A stretch of DNA of 64,000 nucleotides from Hyphomicrobiales bacterium (GTDB taxonomy: Bacteria > Pseudomonadota > Alphaproteobacteria > Rhizobiales > Rhizobiaceae): NCBI GenBank assembly GCA_900470805.1, contig UCCA01000014.1:1-64000 (forward strand), written 5' to 3'. Position 1 is the first letter of the stretch; each line of letters begins with the position of its first letter. Positions 35,943-44,974 of this stretch are shown here, in pieces. Under the pieces are notes generated by a model. That model was not told the DNA's origin. It was given only the letters and a program-made list of their open reading frames with translations, and did no database searches. Both the position numbers and the translations under genes were made by a program.

Positions 35943-36815
35943 ATGGAGCTGCGTCATATCCGCTATTTCCTCGCCGTGGCCGAGGAGAGCAATTTCACCC
36001 GCGCCGCCGCCAAGCTCGGCATCGGCCAGCCGCCCCTCAGCCAGCAGATTCGCGACCTGGAGAACGAGATCGGCGCAGCGCTGTTTCATCGCGTGCCGCA
36101 CGGAGCGGAACTGACGGAAGCGGGCGCCGCCTTCCTGCCGGAGGCCCGAGCGGCGATCGCCTCGGCGGAGAAGGCCAAGCTCGCGGCCCAGCGTGCGACG
36201 CGCGGGGAGACCGGACGGCTGGCGCTCGGCTTTACCGCCTCCTCGGCCTTCAACACGGCCGTCAGCGGCACAATCCGGCGCTTTCGCGGCCAGTGGCCCG
36301 AGGTCAGCCTGTCGCTGATGGAGATGAACAGCAACTGGCTGATGGAAAAGCTGATGCGGCAGGAGATCGACGTCGCCTTCATTCGCCCCGGGCTGGAAGA
36401 CCCGAAGGACGTGCACCTCAAGCGCCTGGCGGACGAGCCGATGCTGATCGCGCTGCCGGCGCATCATCCGCTGGCGGCGCTGAAGCAGGTTCCGGTCTCC
36501 GCACTGGCTGGCGAGCCTTTCATCATGTTTCCGCGCACCGTGGGGCTCAGCCTCTATGACGACATCGTGCGCGGCTGCCGCGATGCCGGCTTCGAGCTTG
36601 TGGTCACGCAGGAGGCGCCGCAGATACCCTCGGTGATCAACCTTGTCGCCGCCGACCTCGGCGTGTCGATCGTGCCGGCCTCGCTGGCGCATCTCAAGCT
36701 CGACGGCGTGGCCTACCGCCCGATCGCCGGACCGCCTCTGCTGGCGCGACTTGGGCTCGCGGTGCTGAAGGCGCAGCGGTCGCGGGTGGCGGCCAACATG
36801 ATGAGCCTGATCTAA
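35943..36815 (+). CDS. LysR-family regulator (next to MFS gene)
   Basis: A 290-residue LysR-type regulator. The N-terminal helix-turn-helix is clear (MELRHIRYFLAVAEESNFTRAAAKL then QPPLSQQIRDLENEIG, about 1-45), with a substrate-binding domain at about 90-290. ATG 35943 has TGGAGA 7-12 nt upstream. It is most likely to control the divergent MFS transporter. The family subtype resembles BenM/CatR-like proteins by its N-terminus, but the ligand is unknown. It runs convergent to another LysR gene with a 10-bp gap. Confidence 0.92.
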   Translation: MELRHIRYFLAVAEESNFTRAAAKLGIGQPPLSQQIRDLENEIGAALFHRVPHGAELTEAGAAFLPEARAAIASAEKAKLAAQRATRGETGRLALGFTASSAFNTAVSGTIRRFRGQWPEVSLSLMEMNSNWLMEKLMRQEIDVAFIRPGLEDPKDVHLKRLADEPMLIALPAHHPLAALKQVPVSALAGEPFIMFPRTVGLSLYDDIVRGCRDAGFELVVTQEAPQIPSVINLVAADLGVSIVPASLAHLKLDGVAYRPIAGPPLLARLGLAVLKAQRSRVAANMMSLI

Positions 36816-36825
36816 ATGCTGCCCG

Positions 36826-37731
36826 TTATCCCGATGGGTCCCAGTAGGGCGGATCGCCGAAGGTCTTTCTGAGATGATCGGCGACGGCCCTGAGCTTGGC
36901 GGATGGATTGCGGCCTTCCGGATGCGCCATGTAGATGAACTCGGCTTCCGGCTTGTAGCCGACGTCGATCCCCTGCAGCAGACCGTCGCTGATCGACGGG
37001 CCGGCGATGAAGGCGGGCAGCAGCGCTATGCCGAGACCGGCGACGGCGGCATCGCGGATCATGTCGCCATTGTTCATGCCCACCGCCTGGCTGGCGCGCA
37101 CGACGATCGCGCCATCCGGTGTCTGGAACCGCCAGTCGGAAACACCGCGATTGGTGTAGAAGATGCCCTTGTGGCGATCGAGATCGGCCAGCTTTTTCGG
37201 CGTTCCTTGGCGGGCGAGATAATCCGGTGAGGCGACGAGGATGCGGCGGCTGCGGCTGAGCTTCCAGACGACCAGCCGGGAATCGACGATCGGCCCGTTG
37301 CGGACGACCGCGTCATAGCCTTCGGAAGAGACATCGACGCGGCGATCGTCGATGTCGAGCACCAGTTCGATCTCGGGATGCTTCGCCAGAAACGGATAAA
37401 GCGCCGGACCGAGATGCATTCGGCCGAAAGTGACGGGAGCTGCGATGCGCAAGGGCCCGGAGAGCGTGCCGCGCCGCTCGGCCATCTCGGCGGAGGCATC
37501 CTCGATCTCCTGGACGATCCGCGAGGCGCGCTGAAGAAAGGCGGTGCCGTCCTCCGTCAGAGTGAGCTTGCGGGTCGTGCGGTGCAGGAGCACGCCGCCC
37601 AGCGAGCGCTCCAGCTCGGCCAGCCTTTCGCTGACCACGGACTTCGACAGGCGAAGGCGTCTTGCCGCTTCGCTGACCGATCCCGACTCCACGACGGAGA
37701 CGAAAGCGACTATTCCCTCAATCCTGATCAT
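36826..37731 (-). CDS. LysR-family regulator (next to SDR gene)
   Basis: A 301-residue LysR protein with helix-turn-helix at about 15-60 (SVSEAARRLRLSKSVVSERLAELE) and a C-terminal effector domain. The form GPLRIAAPVTFGRMHLGPAL is common in the large group that controls oxidoreductase genes. It is divergent from an SDR gene across 124 bp that contains a TCGTTCGG/CCGAACGA inverted pair, which is the likely regulatory site. Effector unknown. Confidence 0.92.
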   Translation of the reverse strand: MIRIEGIVAFVSVVESGSVSEAARRLRLSKSVVSERLAELERSLGGVLLHRTTRKLTLTEDGTAFLQRASRIVQEIEDASAEMAERRGTLSGPLRIAAPVTFGRMHLGPALYPFLAKHPEIELVLDIDDRRVDVSSEGYDAVVRNGPIVDSRLVVWKLSRSRRILVASPDYLARQGTPKKLADLDRHKGIFYTNRGVSDWRFQTPDGAIVVRASQAVGMNNGDMIRDAAVAGLGIALLPAFIAGPSISDGLLQGIDVGYKPEAEFIYMAHPEGRNPSAKLRAVADHLRKTFGDPPYWDPSG

Positions 37732-37783
37732 CGTTCGGCATTTCCGAATTCGAGTTCCGCTATTTGCAGACTAATCCGAACGA
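37731..37783. promoter_or_regulatory. Spaced inverted repeat between LysR and SDR genes
   Basis: TCGTTCGG (37731-37738, overlapping the LysR start) and CCGAACGA (37776-37783) form an 8-bp perfect inverted pair 37 bp apart. Another TCGAACGG-like half-site lies near 37807-37815. Multiple related half-sites in a LysR divergent gap suggest operator and activator sites. Confidence 0.4.
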
Positions 37784-37855
37784 AAAGAAAATGCCATCTT
37801 CCACTCATCGAACGGGGCGGCACACGCTGCCCCACCCCAAAAAGGAGATGGAAGA

Positions 37856-38620
37856 ATGACCCGCTTGAATGGAAAAGTCGCCATCATCACCGGCGCCAGC
37901 GCTGGTATCGGCCGCGCAACGGCCAAGCTGTTTGCAGCCGAAGGCGCCAAGGTCGTGGTCGGCGCCCGCCGTCAGGCCGAACTCGACAGCCTGGTCGAGG
38001 AGATCAAGGCCGCTGGTGGCGACGCCGTGGCCGTCGCCGGCGACGTGCGCTTGGAAGACTATCACAAGGCGCTGGTCGCCACTGCTGTCGAGCGCTACGG
38101 CAAGCTCGATATCGCCTTCAACAATGCCGGCATCCTTGGCGAGGCCGGCCCGAGCACCGGCGTCTCGGAAGCAGGCTTTGCCGAGGCGCTGACGATCAAC
38201 CTGACCGCCTCGTTCCTCGCCGCCAAGCACCAGATCGGCCAGATGGAACAGAACGGCGGCGGATCGGTGATCTTCACCTCGACCTTCGTCGGCTACAGCT
38301 TCGCCTTCCCTGGCGTGGCCGCCTATGCCGCCAGCAAGTCCGGCCTGATCGGCCTGACGCAGGCGCTGGCCGCCGAATATGGCGCCAAGAACATCCGGGT
38401 GAACGCGGTCCTGCCCGGCGCCGTCGACACCGACATGTACCGCGAGATGAACGACACGCCTGACAAGCAGGGCTTCATCACCAACCTGCATGCGCTGAAG
38501 CGCGTGGCCACGCCTGATGAGCTTGCCCGCTCGGTTCTCTACCTCGCATCGGACGATTCCAGCTTCGTCACCGGCACTGCTTCGCTGGTCGATGGCGGCG
38601 CCTCGATCACCCGCACTTGA
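37856..38620 (+). CDS. SDR-family oxidoreductase
   Basis: A 254-residue classical short-chain dehydrogenase. The cofactor motif GASAGIG (about 12-18), NNAG (about 89-92) and catalytic YAASK (about 156-160) are present, and the C-terminus VTGTASLVDGGASI is typical. An Arg pair after the second strand (VVVGARRQ) hints at NADPH use. Substrate unknown. GGAGATG upstream gives a good ribosome site. It is presumably controlled by the divergent LysR gene; a second SDR follows 116 bp downstream behind a hairpin. Confidence 0.93.
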   Translation: MTRLNGKVAIITGASAGIGRATAKLFAAEGAKVVVGARRQAELDSLVEEIKAAGGDAVAVAGDVRLEDYHKALVATAVERYGKLDIAFNNAGILGEAGPSTGVSEAGFAEALTINLTASFLAAKHQIGQMEQNGGGSVIFTSTFVGYSFAFPGVAAYAASKSGLIGLTQALAAEYGAKNIRVNAVLPGAVDTDMYREMNDTPDKQGFITNLHALKRVATPDELARSVLYLASDDSSFVTGTASLVDGGASITRT

Positions 38621-38626
38621 CCGCAG

Positions 38627-38663
38627 GCCCGATCATACTCTCCATAGGCGCGGATGATCGGGC
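38627..38663 (+). terminator. Hairpin between the two SDR genes
   Basis: A perfect 10-bp stem (GCCCGATCAT / ATGATCGGGC) with a 17-nt loop, 6 bp after the first SDR stop. No T-run follows, so it could be a weak terminator or an RNA-stabilising end. Confidence 0.45.
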
Positions 38664-38736
38664 GCCGCGCATTTCACCCTACACCGCATAGTCAACAGAA
38701 CCGGGCGACAGGCCCGCATCATAGGGATCAACGTCA

Positions 38737-39486
38737 ATGTCACGCTTGCAGAACAAGACAGCCCTCATCACCGGCGGCACCAGCGGTATCGGGCTTGAAA
38801 CCGCCCGCCAGTTCATCGCCGAGGGCGCGCGCGTCGCGATCACCGGCAGCAGCGCCAAGAGCGTCGAGGCTGCCCGCGCCGAACTCGGCGACAAGGCTCT
38901 CATCATCCAGGCCGATGCCGGCAATGTTGCGGGACAGCAGGTGGTCGCCGGCGCGATCAAGGACGCGTTCGGGCATCTCGACATCCTCTTCGTCAATGCC
39001 GGCGTGGCCGAGTTCGGCCCGCTGGAACAATGGAGCGAAGCCGCCTTCGACAAGTCGATCGCCATCAACGTCAAGGGTCCGTTCTTCCTGATCCAGGCAC
39101 TGCTGCCACTGTTTTCGAAGCAGGCCGCGATCGTGCTCAACACCTCGATCAACGCCCATATCGGCATGCCGAATTCCAGCGTCTATTCGTTGACAAAGGG
39201 CGCGCTGCTGACGCTGGCAAAGACATTGTCCGGGGAGCTGATTGGCCGCGGCATCCGCGTCAACGCCGTCAGCCCCGGCCCGATCGCCACGCCGCTCTAC
39301 AGCAAGCTCGGCGCATCGGAAGCCGACTCGAAAGCTATGGCGGCACAGATCCAGTCACAGATCCCGGTCGGCCGTTTCGGCGATGCCGCCGAAGTCGCCA
39401 AGACGGTGATCTTCCTCGCCTCCGACGAGGCCGCCTATATCGTCGGCAGCGAGCTGATCATCGATGGCGGGATGAGCAATCTCTAA
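38737..39486 (+). CDS. SDR-family oxidoreductase
   Basis: A 249-residue classical SDR. GGTSGIG (about 12-18), VNAG (about 85-88), a Ser in LNTSINAH (about 137) and YSLTK (about 150-154) give the cofactor and catalytic residues; the C-terminus ends IIDGGMSNL. Its second strand ITGSSAKSVE suggests a different cofactor preference from the preceding SDR. Only moderate similarity exists between the two neighbours, so they are not a recent tandem duplication. It ends at a strong hairpin shared with the convergent PepSY gene. Confidence 0.93.
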   Translation: MSRLQNKTALITGGTSGIGLETARQFIAEGARVAITGSSAKSVEAARAELGDKALIIQADAGNVAGQQVVAGAIKDAFGHLDILFVNAGVAEFGPLEQWSEAAFDKSIAINVKGPFFLIQALLPLFSKQAAIVLNTSINAHIGMPNSSVYSLTKGALLTLAKTLSGELIGRGIRVNAVSPGPIATPLYSKLGASEADSKAMAAQIQSQIPVGRFGDAAEVAKTVIFLASDEAAYIVGSELIIDGGMSNL

Positions 39487-39502
39487 CCTCGTGGTTCGGA
39501 CA

Positions 39503-39554
39503 GGCAACGTATGAGAGGCACCGCAGCCGTTTCGGGCTGCGGTGCCTCGTTGCC
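39503..39554. terminator. Strong bidirectional hairpin between SDR and PepSY genes
   Basis: A 14-bp perfect stem (GAGGCACCGCAGCC / GGCTGCGGTGCCTC, loop GTTTCG) at 39515-39548 is bracketed by an outer GGCAAC/GTTGCC pair. It fills the 69-bp gap between two convergent genes, so it probably ends both transcripts. Confidence 0.7.
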
Positions 39555-39555
39555 A

Positions 39556-40926
39556 TTATCCTGCCCGGCCCTTCCGGGTCCTGACGTAGATGAAGTCCAG
39601 CGCCAGCATGAGAACAAGCGAGACACCGACGAGCGGAAAGATGACCCCGCCGACCACGAGGATGGCGATCAGCCCGCGGAAAACCCTGGGGTCCGACGGC
39701 ATCGGCGGCACGCCGAGCGAGCCCGCCGGGCGTCGCTTCCACCACATGACGCCGCCCGAGACCACCAGCACGACGATGCCCATGCAGGCGGCGAGCAGCA
39801 CCAGCTGGTTCGCGAGGCCGAACTCCTGGCCCATATGGACGTTGACGCTCCACTCCAGCGCCTTGCCGAGTGGGCCATAATCCGCGTAGCTCATGTCGAT
39901 CAGCGGTTCGCCGGTGTATTGATCGAGATGCACGACGCGCTGCTGGCTGAGATCGTCCGGATAGACGGAGCCGGTGTAGACGCCCATCGCGTCAGGGGGG
40001 ATGTTAACGGCGTAGCCGTGATGCAGGCCCAGCCGGTCAAAGGTGGCGATCGCCTGATCGAGACCGATCGCGGTTCCGCCGTGATGGTGATCCGGCGATT
40101 GCGGTACCTGCGCCTGCTCCAGCGACCATGTGGTCTTGGCGACATGATCGATATGTTCGTCGGACATCGGCACGGCGACGCGGACACCGGCGGGATAGCC
40201 GAAATTGTTGCCGTTCGCCCACTCGTTGACCTTGGCGCCCCAGACGCCGGACCATGGCATGCCGGTTACGGCCAGGAAGACGATGAAGACGCCGACGAAA
40301 AGGCCGACGACCGCATGAGTGTCGCGCCAGAAGACGCGCTTCTTCGGCGTGCCGCGAATGCTGAGCACGCCGCCGCTCTGCTTGCGCGGCCACCAGAGAT
40401 AGATGCCGGTGCCGACAAGCAGGATCGCCCAGCCGGCGGTGATCTCGATCAACGCACGGGTGAAGGAGCCGAAATATTTGAGGCTGTGGAGATAGCGCAC
40501 CGTCCACATGATCGTGCCGCGATCCGGCAGCGATCCGAGCACCTTGCCGCTGTAGGGATCGACATAGACGGCGAGTTTTCCCTGGCTTGGCGTGTTGACG
40601 GTCACCTCGACCGACATCTGGGGATCGGCGGGATCGGTGAACTTGATCGCCGTGCCGGGATAGGCGGCAAGCGCCGCGGCCACCATGGCGGACGGCGACT
40701 GGGCGGGAGCAGCAGTGGTTGCCTCGATCCGCTTCAGGTCGGCATGGACGACGTTGTCGATCTCATCCTTGAAAAGATAGAGCGCGCCTGTCAGAGCCAG
40801 CGACAGCATGAACGGAAGAACCAGCAGGCCGGCGTAGAAATGCCAGCGCCAAACGGCGCGGTAGAAATCGGATGAGGAACGCACGGCTGTGCCAGTGCTC
40901 TCCCGACCGATGGTGAAATCGGACAT
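39556..40926 (-). CDS. PepSY-associated membrane protein
   Basis: A 456-residue inner-membrane protein of the PepSY_TM family. Four main hydrophobic regions are visible: after FYRAVWRWHFYAGLLVLPFML (about 22-50), GWAILLVGTGIYLWW (about 165-180), a third at about 205-225, and two near the C-terminus (about 370-440). Histidines in WRWHFYAG, RYLHSL, DTHAVVG and VNVHMG are placed as in relatives thought to bind heme or act as ferric reductases. These genes often accompany TonB-dependent siderophore or copper receptors. Downstream of a DUF2946 gene in the same direction (61-bp gap). Confidence 0.85.
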   Translation of the reverse strand: MSDFTIGRESTGTAVRSSSDFYRAVWRWHFYAGLLVLPFMLSLALTGALYLFKDEIDNVVHADLKRIEATTAAPAQSPSAMVAAALAAYPGTAIKFTDPADPQMSVEVTVNTPSQGKLAVYVDPYSGKVLGSLPDRGTIMWTVRYLHSLKYFGSFTRALIEITAGWAILLVGTGIYLWWPRKQSGGVLSIRGTPKKRVFWRDTHAVVGLFVGVFIVFLAVTGMPWSGVWGAKVNEWANGNNFGYPAGVRVAVPMSDEHIDHVAKTTWSLEQAQVPQSPDHHHGGTAIGLDQAIATFDRLGLHHGYAVNIPPDAMGVYTGSVYPDDLSQQRVVHLDQYTGEPLIDMSYADYGPLGKALEWSVNVHMGQEFGLANQLVLLAACMGIVVLVVSGGVMWWKRRPAGSLGVPPMPSDPRVFRGLIAILVVGGVIFPLVGVSLVLMLALDFIYVRTRKGRAG

Positions 40927-40987
40927 TGGATGTCTCCTAACGATGATGATGGGGCCGACACGGCGTCGCGTGCCGGTTTATCGGGCG

Positions 40988-41407
40988 TCAGGAAACTAGA
41001 GGTGGCGCTCGCGGCTGGGCAATCAGCCGGCGCAGCGCTGGCCTGGTCGTTGTGTCGACGGCAACCGCCACAACAGCGGAGGTGTCGAGCGCGACATGGG
41101 CGACGGCGGTATCCGCACCGAGAATGGCCGGCATCGCAAAGGATGCGAGACGGCAGAGCGTGCAGCAGGGACAATCGGCGGCCTTGCCATGCGACGAGCC
41201 GTGCGATGCATCGTCCTTGTCGACCTGCTGCGGGGAAACCTCGCCCATGATCGAGCAGATCGCCTGGAGGGGATCGACAGATATCGCCGCCATGGCGCCC
41301 TGCGCCTGGCCGGAGAGCAGACCCTGGATCATCAACAGGCAGGCGACGAGCAGCGCGATGGCGCTTGCCGATAACCTGTCCCGCAATACTGATCTGATCA
41401 TCCCCAT
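40988..41407 (-). CDS. DUF2946-like exported small protein
   Basis: A 139-residue protein with an N-terminal signal or anchor segment (SASAIALLVACLLMIQGLLSG, about 13-33) followed by cysteines in ICSIMGE and a CPCCTLC cluster (about 79-85), with His-rich spacing between (HGSSHGK). This Cys/His pattern fits DUF2946-type proteins, which tend to occur with PepSY or copper/iron transport genes. A metal-related periplasmic function is likely but unproven. The assignment to the family is from pattern memory. A second ATG two codons in (MIRS) is possible. Confidence 0.62.
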   Translation of the reverse strand: MGMIRSVLRDRLSASAIALLVACLLMIQGLLSGQAQGAMAAISVDPLQAICSIMGEVSPQQVDKDDASHGSSHGKAADCPCCTLCRLASFAMPAILGADTAVAHVALDTSAVVAVAVDTTTRPALRRLIAQPRAPPLVS

Positions 41408-41721
41408 GCGACGTGCATGCCACAGGTTCAGCCGCGTGTCACGCGAAACCGAAACCCGCTTGATAGATGTTAATTATCTGATTTCGTACACCAAAACTCC
41501 TTCTTTCGGCACCCCTGCGACGATTGGCCTGAGGCGCTTTCAGCAGGTGTTACGGAAATTCGCAACACGGCCATCCACCGCCCTGTTCACTCGTCGCCAG
41601 ACGCATGTCGCAGTTGGGCATTTATTTCCGCGGGCGGCGTGCCATACATTGCATCAGCGGCATTTCGACCGCGTGATTCCCTTTCCATTTCGAGCGGCCT
41701 CCAGCCGCTCCGGAGATTCCC
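41408..41721. other. Divergent intergenic region (DUF2946 / DMT)
   Basis: This 314-bp gap must hold two promoters. The only notable feature is AGAT-GTTAATT-ATCT at 41465-41479 in an A/T-rich stretch (41459-41510), about 58 bp upstream of the DUF2946 start. No TGA-N9-TCA or ICE-type iron box was found. The right 200 bp shows nothing else. Confidence 0.5.
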
Positions 41722-42645
41722 ATGCTGTTCGGCGTCCTCTGCGGCATTGCCACCTGCGCCCTGTGGGGGCTGACATTCGTGGTGCCGCGCGCCATCGCGC
41801 CGTTCACGACGCTCGATCTGACCGTGGCGCGCTACGGGCTGTTTGCGCTGACCAGCGTGGTGCTGATGATCCATCCCCGATTCCGGCCTAGCGGGATCAA
41901 GCTTCGCCCGATGATCACGGCGCTGCTGCTCGGCGGCGTCGGCTATGTCGGCTACTTCATTAGCGTCGCCTATGCCGTGCGGTTCGCCGGCGCCGCCATT
42001 CCGCCGCTGGTGATCGGCACGATGCCGGTGATCCTGGCGCTGATCGCCAATTTTCGTGACCGTTCCGTCTCCTGGCGATTGCTGGCGCTGCCGCTCGGGC
42101 TGATCGCCGCCGGGATTGCCTGGGTCAATATTTCGGTGTTCTCCTCGACGCCCATCGGCGACCGGGCGATGATCGTCTACGGCATCGCCTCGGCGGCGAT
42201 CGGCCTTGTGCTCTGGGTCATCTACGGCCTTGCCAGCACGGCCACCATGCAATCCGCCGATGCACCCGACATCCTTCAATGGACCGGACTGCAGGGCATC
42301 GGCGCGGGGCTGGGCAGCCTGGTGCTGATCCCGCTGACATCGCTCAACACGCCGATCGTCTATACCGACATCGACCTGCTGCGCTTCGCGCTCTGGTCGC
42401 TGATCATGGGGCTTGCCGGCGCCTGGTTGGCGACGCTCTTATGGATGATCGCGTCCAAGCGGCTGCCACTGGCGCTGGCCGCGCAGCTGATCGTCGCCGA
42501 GACCGTGTTCGGTTTGATCTTCGGCTTCGTGTTCGAACAGCGGCTTCCGACGGTGGCCGAAGCCGGCGGCTCGCTGCTGCAGCTTGCCGGCGTCGGCATG
42601 GCGATCGCGATCTTCAGCCGTGTCCGCCAGCAGCGGCACGCCTGA
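41722..42645 (+). CDS. EamA/DMT-superfamily transporter
   Basis: A 307-residue inner-membrane protein with about ten helices in two EamA repeats (GVLCGIATCALWGLTFVVPRA opens the first). The ATG at 41722 is preceded by a weak GGAG (about 41710). The substrate is unknown; metabolite or drug efflux is common in the family. It precedes coaBC by 69 bp on the same strand. Confidence 0.9.
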   Translation: MLFGVLCGIATCALWGLTFVVPRAIAPFTTLDLTVARYGLFALTSVVLMIHPRFRPSGIKLRPMITALLLGGVGYVGYFISVAYAVRFAGAAIPPLVIGTMPVILALIANFRDRSVSWRLLALPLGLIAAGIAWVNISVFSSTPIGDRAMIVYGIASAAIGLVLWVIYGLASTATMQSADAPDILQWTGLQGIGAGLGSLVLIPLTSLNTPIVYTDIDLLRFALWSLIMGLAGAWLATLLWMIASKRLPLALAAQLIVAETVFGLIFGFVFEQRLPTVAEAGGSLLQLAGVGMAIAIFSRVRQQRHA

Positions 42646-42714
42646 CGGTCGATTGCTTATTATCCGCCAAAGGCTTAGGGTTTCTCACCATTCCTTTTGC
42701 GACGGATAGGCGTC

Positions 42715-43926
42715 ATGGTTCTCAGCGGCAAACGCATCCTTCTCATCATCTCCGGCGGCATCGCGGCCTACAAGAGCCTGGACCTGATCCGGCGGCTTCG
42801 CGAGCGAGGTGCCTCGGTGCGGCCCGTAATGACGGCAGGCGCGCAGCAGTTCGTGACGCCACTTGCCGTCGGCGCGCTGGCTGCCGACCACGTGTTCACC
42901 GACCTGTTTTCGCGGCAGGACGAGCAGGATGTCGGCCATATTAGGTTGGCGCGCGACTGCGATCTTGTCCTGGTCGCGCCCGCTACCGCCGATCTGCTGG
43001 CGAAGATGGCGAACGGGCTGGCCGATGATCTGGCCTCGACCGTGCTGCTGGCCACCGATCGCCCGGTGCTGGTCGCACCGGCGATGAACCCGCATATGTG
43101 GAACCACGCCGCGACCAAGCGCAACGTCGCGACGCTGAAAGGCGACGGCATCCGCTTCATCGGCCCTATGGCCGGCGAGATGGCGGAAAGCCGCGAGGCC
43201 GGCGTCGGACGCATGGCGGAACCGCTGGAGATCGTGGCGGCCGCCGAAGCGCTGCTGGATACCAGCCCGAAGCCGCTGGCCGGCCGCAAGGCGATCGTCA
43301 CCTCCGGGCCGACGCATGAGCCGATCGATCCGGTGCGCTACATCGCCAACCGCTCTTCCGGCCGCCAGGGCCATGCGATTGCCGCAGCGCTCGCAAAGCT
43401 CGGCGCCGATGTCACGCTGGTCTCCGGACCCGTCAGCATCGCCGATCCGGCCGGGGTCTCGACGGTGCACGTCGAGCGAGCCGAGGAGATGCGCGATGCG
43501 GTGCTGACCGCCCTGCCCGCCGATATCGCCGTGATGGTGGCTGCTGTCGCCGACTGGCGCGTGGCGTCTGCCTCCGACCAGAAGATCAAGAAGCACCCTG
43601 GCGAATCCATTCCAACGCTGGCCCTGACCGAGAACCCGGACATCCTGAAGACCATCGGCCATCACACGATGCGGCCGAAGCTGGTGATCGGCTTTGCGGC
43701 GGAGACGCAGGACGTCGACAACAATGCGAAGGCGAAGCTGACGCGCAAGGGCGCCGACATCATCGTGGCCAACGACGTTTCACCGGCAACCGGGATCATG
43801 GGTGGCGTTCGCAACCGGGTGAAGATCGTCAGCCACAACGGCATCGAGCAATGGCCCGACATGGCCAAGGACGAGGTGGCATCGAAGCTGGCGGCGCTGA
43901 TCGCCGACCGCTTCAGGCAGGGATAG
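42715..43926 (+). CDS. coaBC: Bifunctional phosphopantothenoylcysteine decarboxylase/phosphopantothenate-cysteine ligase
   Basis: A 403-residue coenzyme A biosynthesis enzyme. The N-terminal flavoprotein (CoaC, about 1-185) shows GKRILLIISGGIAAYKSLDLIRR, the active His in VGHIRLAR, and PAMNPHMW. The C-terminal ligase (CoaB, about 190-400) shows VTSGPTHEPIDPVRYIANRSSG, AAVADWRV and KIKK. The start at ATG 42715 gives the conserved SGKRILL N-terminus. It overlaps the convergent amidotransferase gene by 14 bp at the 3' end. Usually ubiB lies before it and dut after it; both are displaced here. Confidence 0.96.
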   Translation: MVLSGKRILLIISGGIAAYKSLDLIRRLRERGASVRPVMTAGAQQFVTPLAVGALAADHVFTDLFSRQDEQDVGHIRLARDCDLVLVAPATADLLAKMANGLADDLASTVLLATDRPVLVAPAMNPHMWNHAATKRNVATLKGDGIRFIGPMAGEMAESREAGVGRMAEPLEIVAAAEALLDTSPKPLAGRKAIVTSGPTHEPIDPVRYIANRSSGRQGHAIAAALAKLGADVTLVSGPVSIADPAGVSTVHVERAEEMRDAVLTALPADIAVMVAAVADWRVASASDQKIKKHPGESIPTLALTENPDILKTIGHHTMRPKLVIGFAAETQDVDNNAKAKLTRKGADIIVANDVSPATGIMGGVRNRVKIVSHNGIEQWPDMAKDEVASKLAALIADRFRQG

Positions 43927-44722
43927 CGATCGGCGCGTCTCTTGTTACAGTCGGTGTTGGTCCAAACGGGGTGATTTCGAGGCCGCTGTCCGTCAATATC
44001 ACGGCGCTGCCATCGGGAATTTCCGCCCACGCATCGACTTCGTCATTCAGCGGCTCGGACACCAGGCAATAGCCGTTTCCGACCGGTGAGGCATAGAGCG
44101 TCGGCGCCTTGCGGTCGGTCGCGTAACGGATCGCATAGAGTGATTTGCCGTCGGAGAAGGCAGCGGTGTAGCGCACCAGCGCGGAACCCAGAATGTTTTG
44201 CGCCAGCCCTTCGACGAATCGGATCATCTCGGCCATCGCGGATATCGGCGTCTGGCGCAGGCCGAACTGCAGCGCCAGCAGGAACATCAGCTCGGAATCG
44301 GTGGTGCCGCCGCGGGCATTGAAAAGATCGTCGTCGAGCATCGCCTCCATCGACCGGCGCAGTCGCTCGAAACCTGATATCTGGCCATTGTGCATGAACG
44401 ACCAGTTGCCGAAGACGAAGGGATGGCAGTTGTCGCGCCTTGTTCCGCCGCCGGTGGATGCGCGGACGTGGGCAAGGAACAAGGGCGAGCTGATCTGCCG
44501 CGCCAGGCTTTTCAGATTGCAATCGGACCAGGCCGGCAGCGTATCGCGATAGCGGCCCGGCTCGGGGTGATCGCCGTACCAGGCGATGCCGAAACCGTCG
44601 CCGTTGGTCGCGGTCTTGGCGCGGGTGGCGCAATGGGACTGTTCGATCAGGGAATGCGCGGGCGAGGAAACGAGCTCCTCGAGATAGAGGGGTTTACCGC
44701 GATAGGCTGCCCAGCGACACAT
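43913..44722 (-). CDS. Class II glutamine amidotransferase (YafJ-like)
   Basis: A 269-residue Ntn-type amidotransferase. Cys2 after the initiator Met (MCRWAAYRG) is the nucleophile; further family segments are GDGFGIAWYG (about 48-57), LAHVRASTGGG and FMHNGQI (about 112-118). It is a stand-alone domain, so its ammonia acceptor is unknown; EgtC and YafJ have the same layout. The start at ATG 44722 places the Cys at position 2, which is required. The 3' end overlaps coaBC by 14 bp. Confidence 0.9.
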   Translation of the reverse strand: MCRWAAYRGKPLYLEELVSSPAHSLIEQSHCATRAKTATNGDGFGIAWYGDHPEPGRYRDTLPAWSDCNLKSLARQISSPLFLAHVRASTGGGTRRDNCHPFVFGNWSFMHNGQISGFERLRRSMEAMLDDDLFNARGGTTDSELMFLLALQFGLRQTPISAMAEMIRFVEGLAQNILGSALVRYTAAFSDGKSLYAIRYATDRKAPTLYASPVGNGYCLVSEPLNDEVDAWAEIPDGSAVILTDSGLEITPFGPTPTVTRDAPIAIPA

Positions 44723-44939
44723 GCTCACTTCACTCCGCAACCCGCCATGCCTGCGGCGGGAAAATGCTGAAACGCACCGACGATTGTCGAATCCGATGGT
44801 TAATAAGAACTAAACGCCGGCATGGCTTGCAAGCCGAAGATGACGTTTTTCCGACATTGCCGACGATCAATTTGCGCGATGCGGCATTTTGTTTCGTGAG
44901 GTTGCTTTGCGAGGGCACAATGAGGGGTCCGGCCTGCGC
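44723..44939. other. Intergenic region, left part
   Basis: The 286 bp from 44723 to the first tiny ORF contain the promoter region of the amidotransferase gene (minus strand) in an A/T-rich part at about 44795-44895. No gene was seen. Its right end runs into the sigma70-type promoter at 44940. Confidence 0.5.
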
Positions 44940-44968
44940 TTGATGCAGCGGGCGAAATAGCCTATATT
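44940..44968 (+). promoter_or_regulatory. Sigma70-type promoter of the antisense RNA
   Basis: TTGATG (44940-44945), an exact 17-bp spacer, TATATT (44963-44968). The predicted start of transcription is about 44975. No gene follows on this strand, only the two hairpins of the RNA described next. Confidence 0.7.
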
Positions 44969-44974
44969 CCAGGA

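Noticed and set aside
44795..44815. GTCGAATCC as a tRNA T-loop
   Set aside because: No acceptor or anticodon stems can be folded around it.
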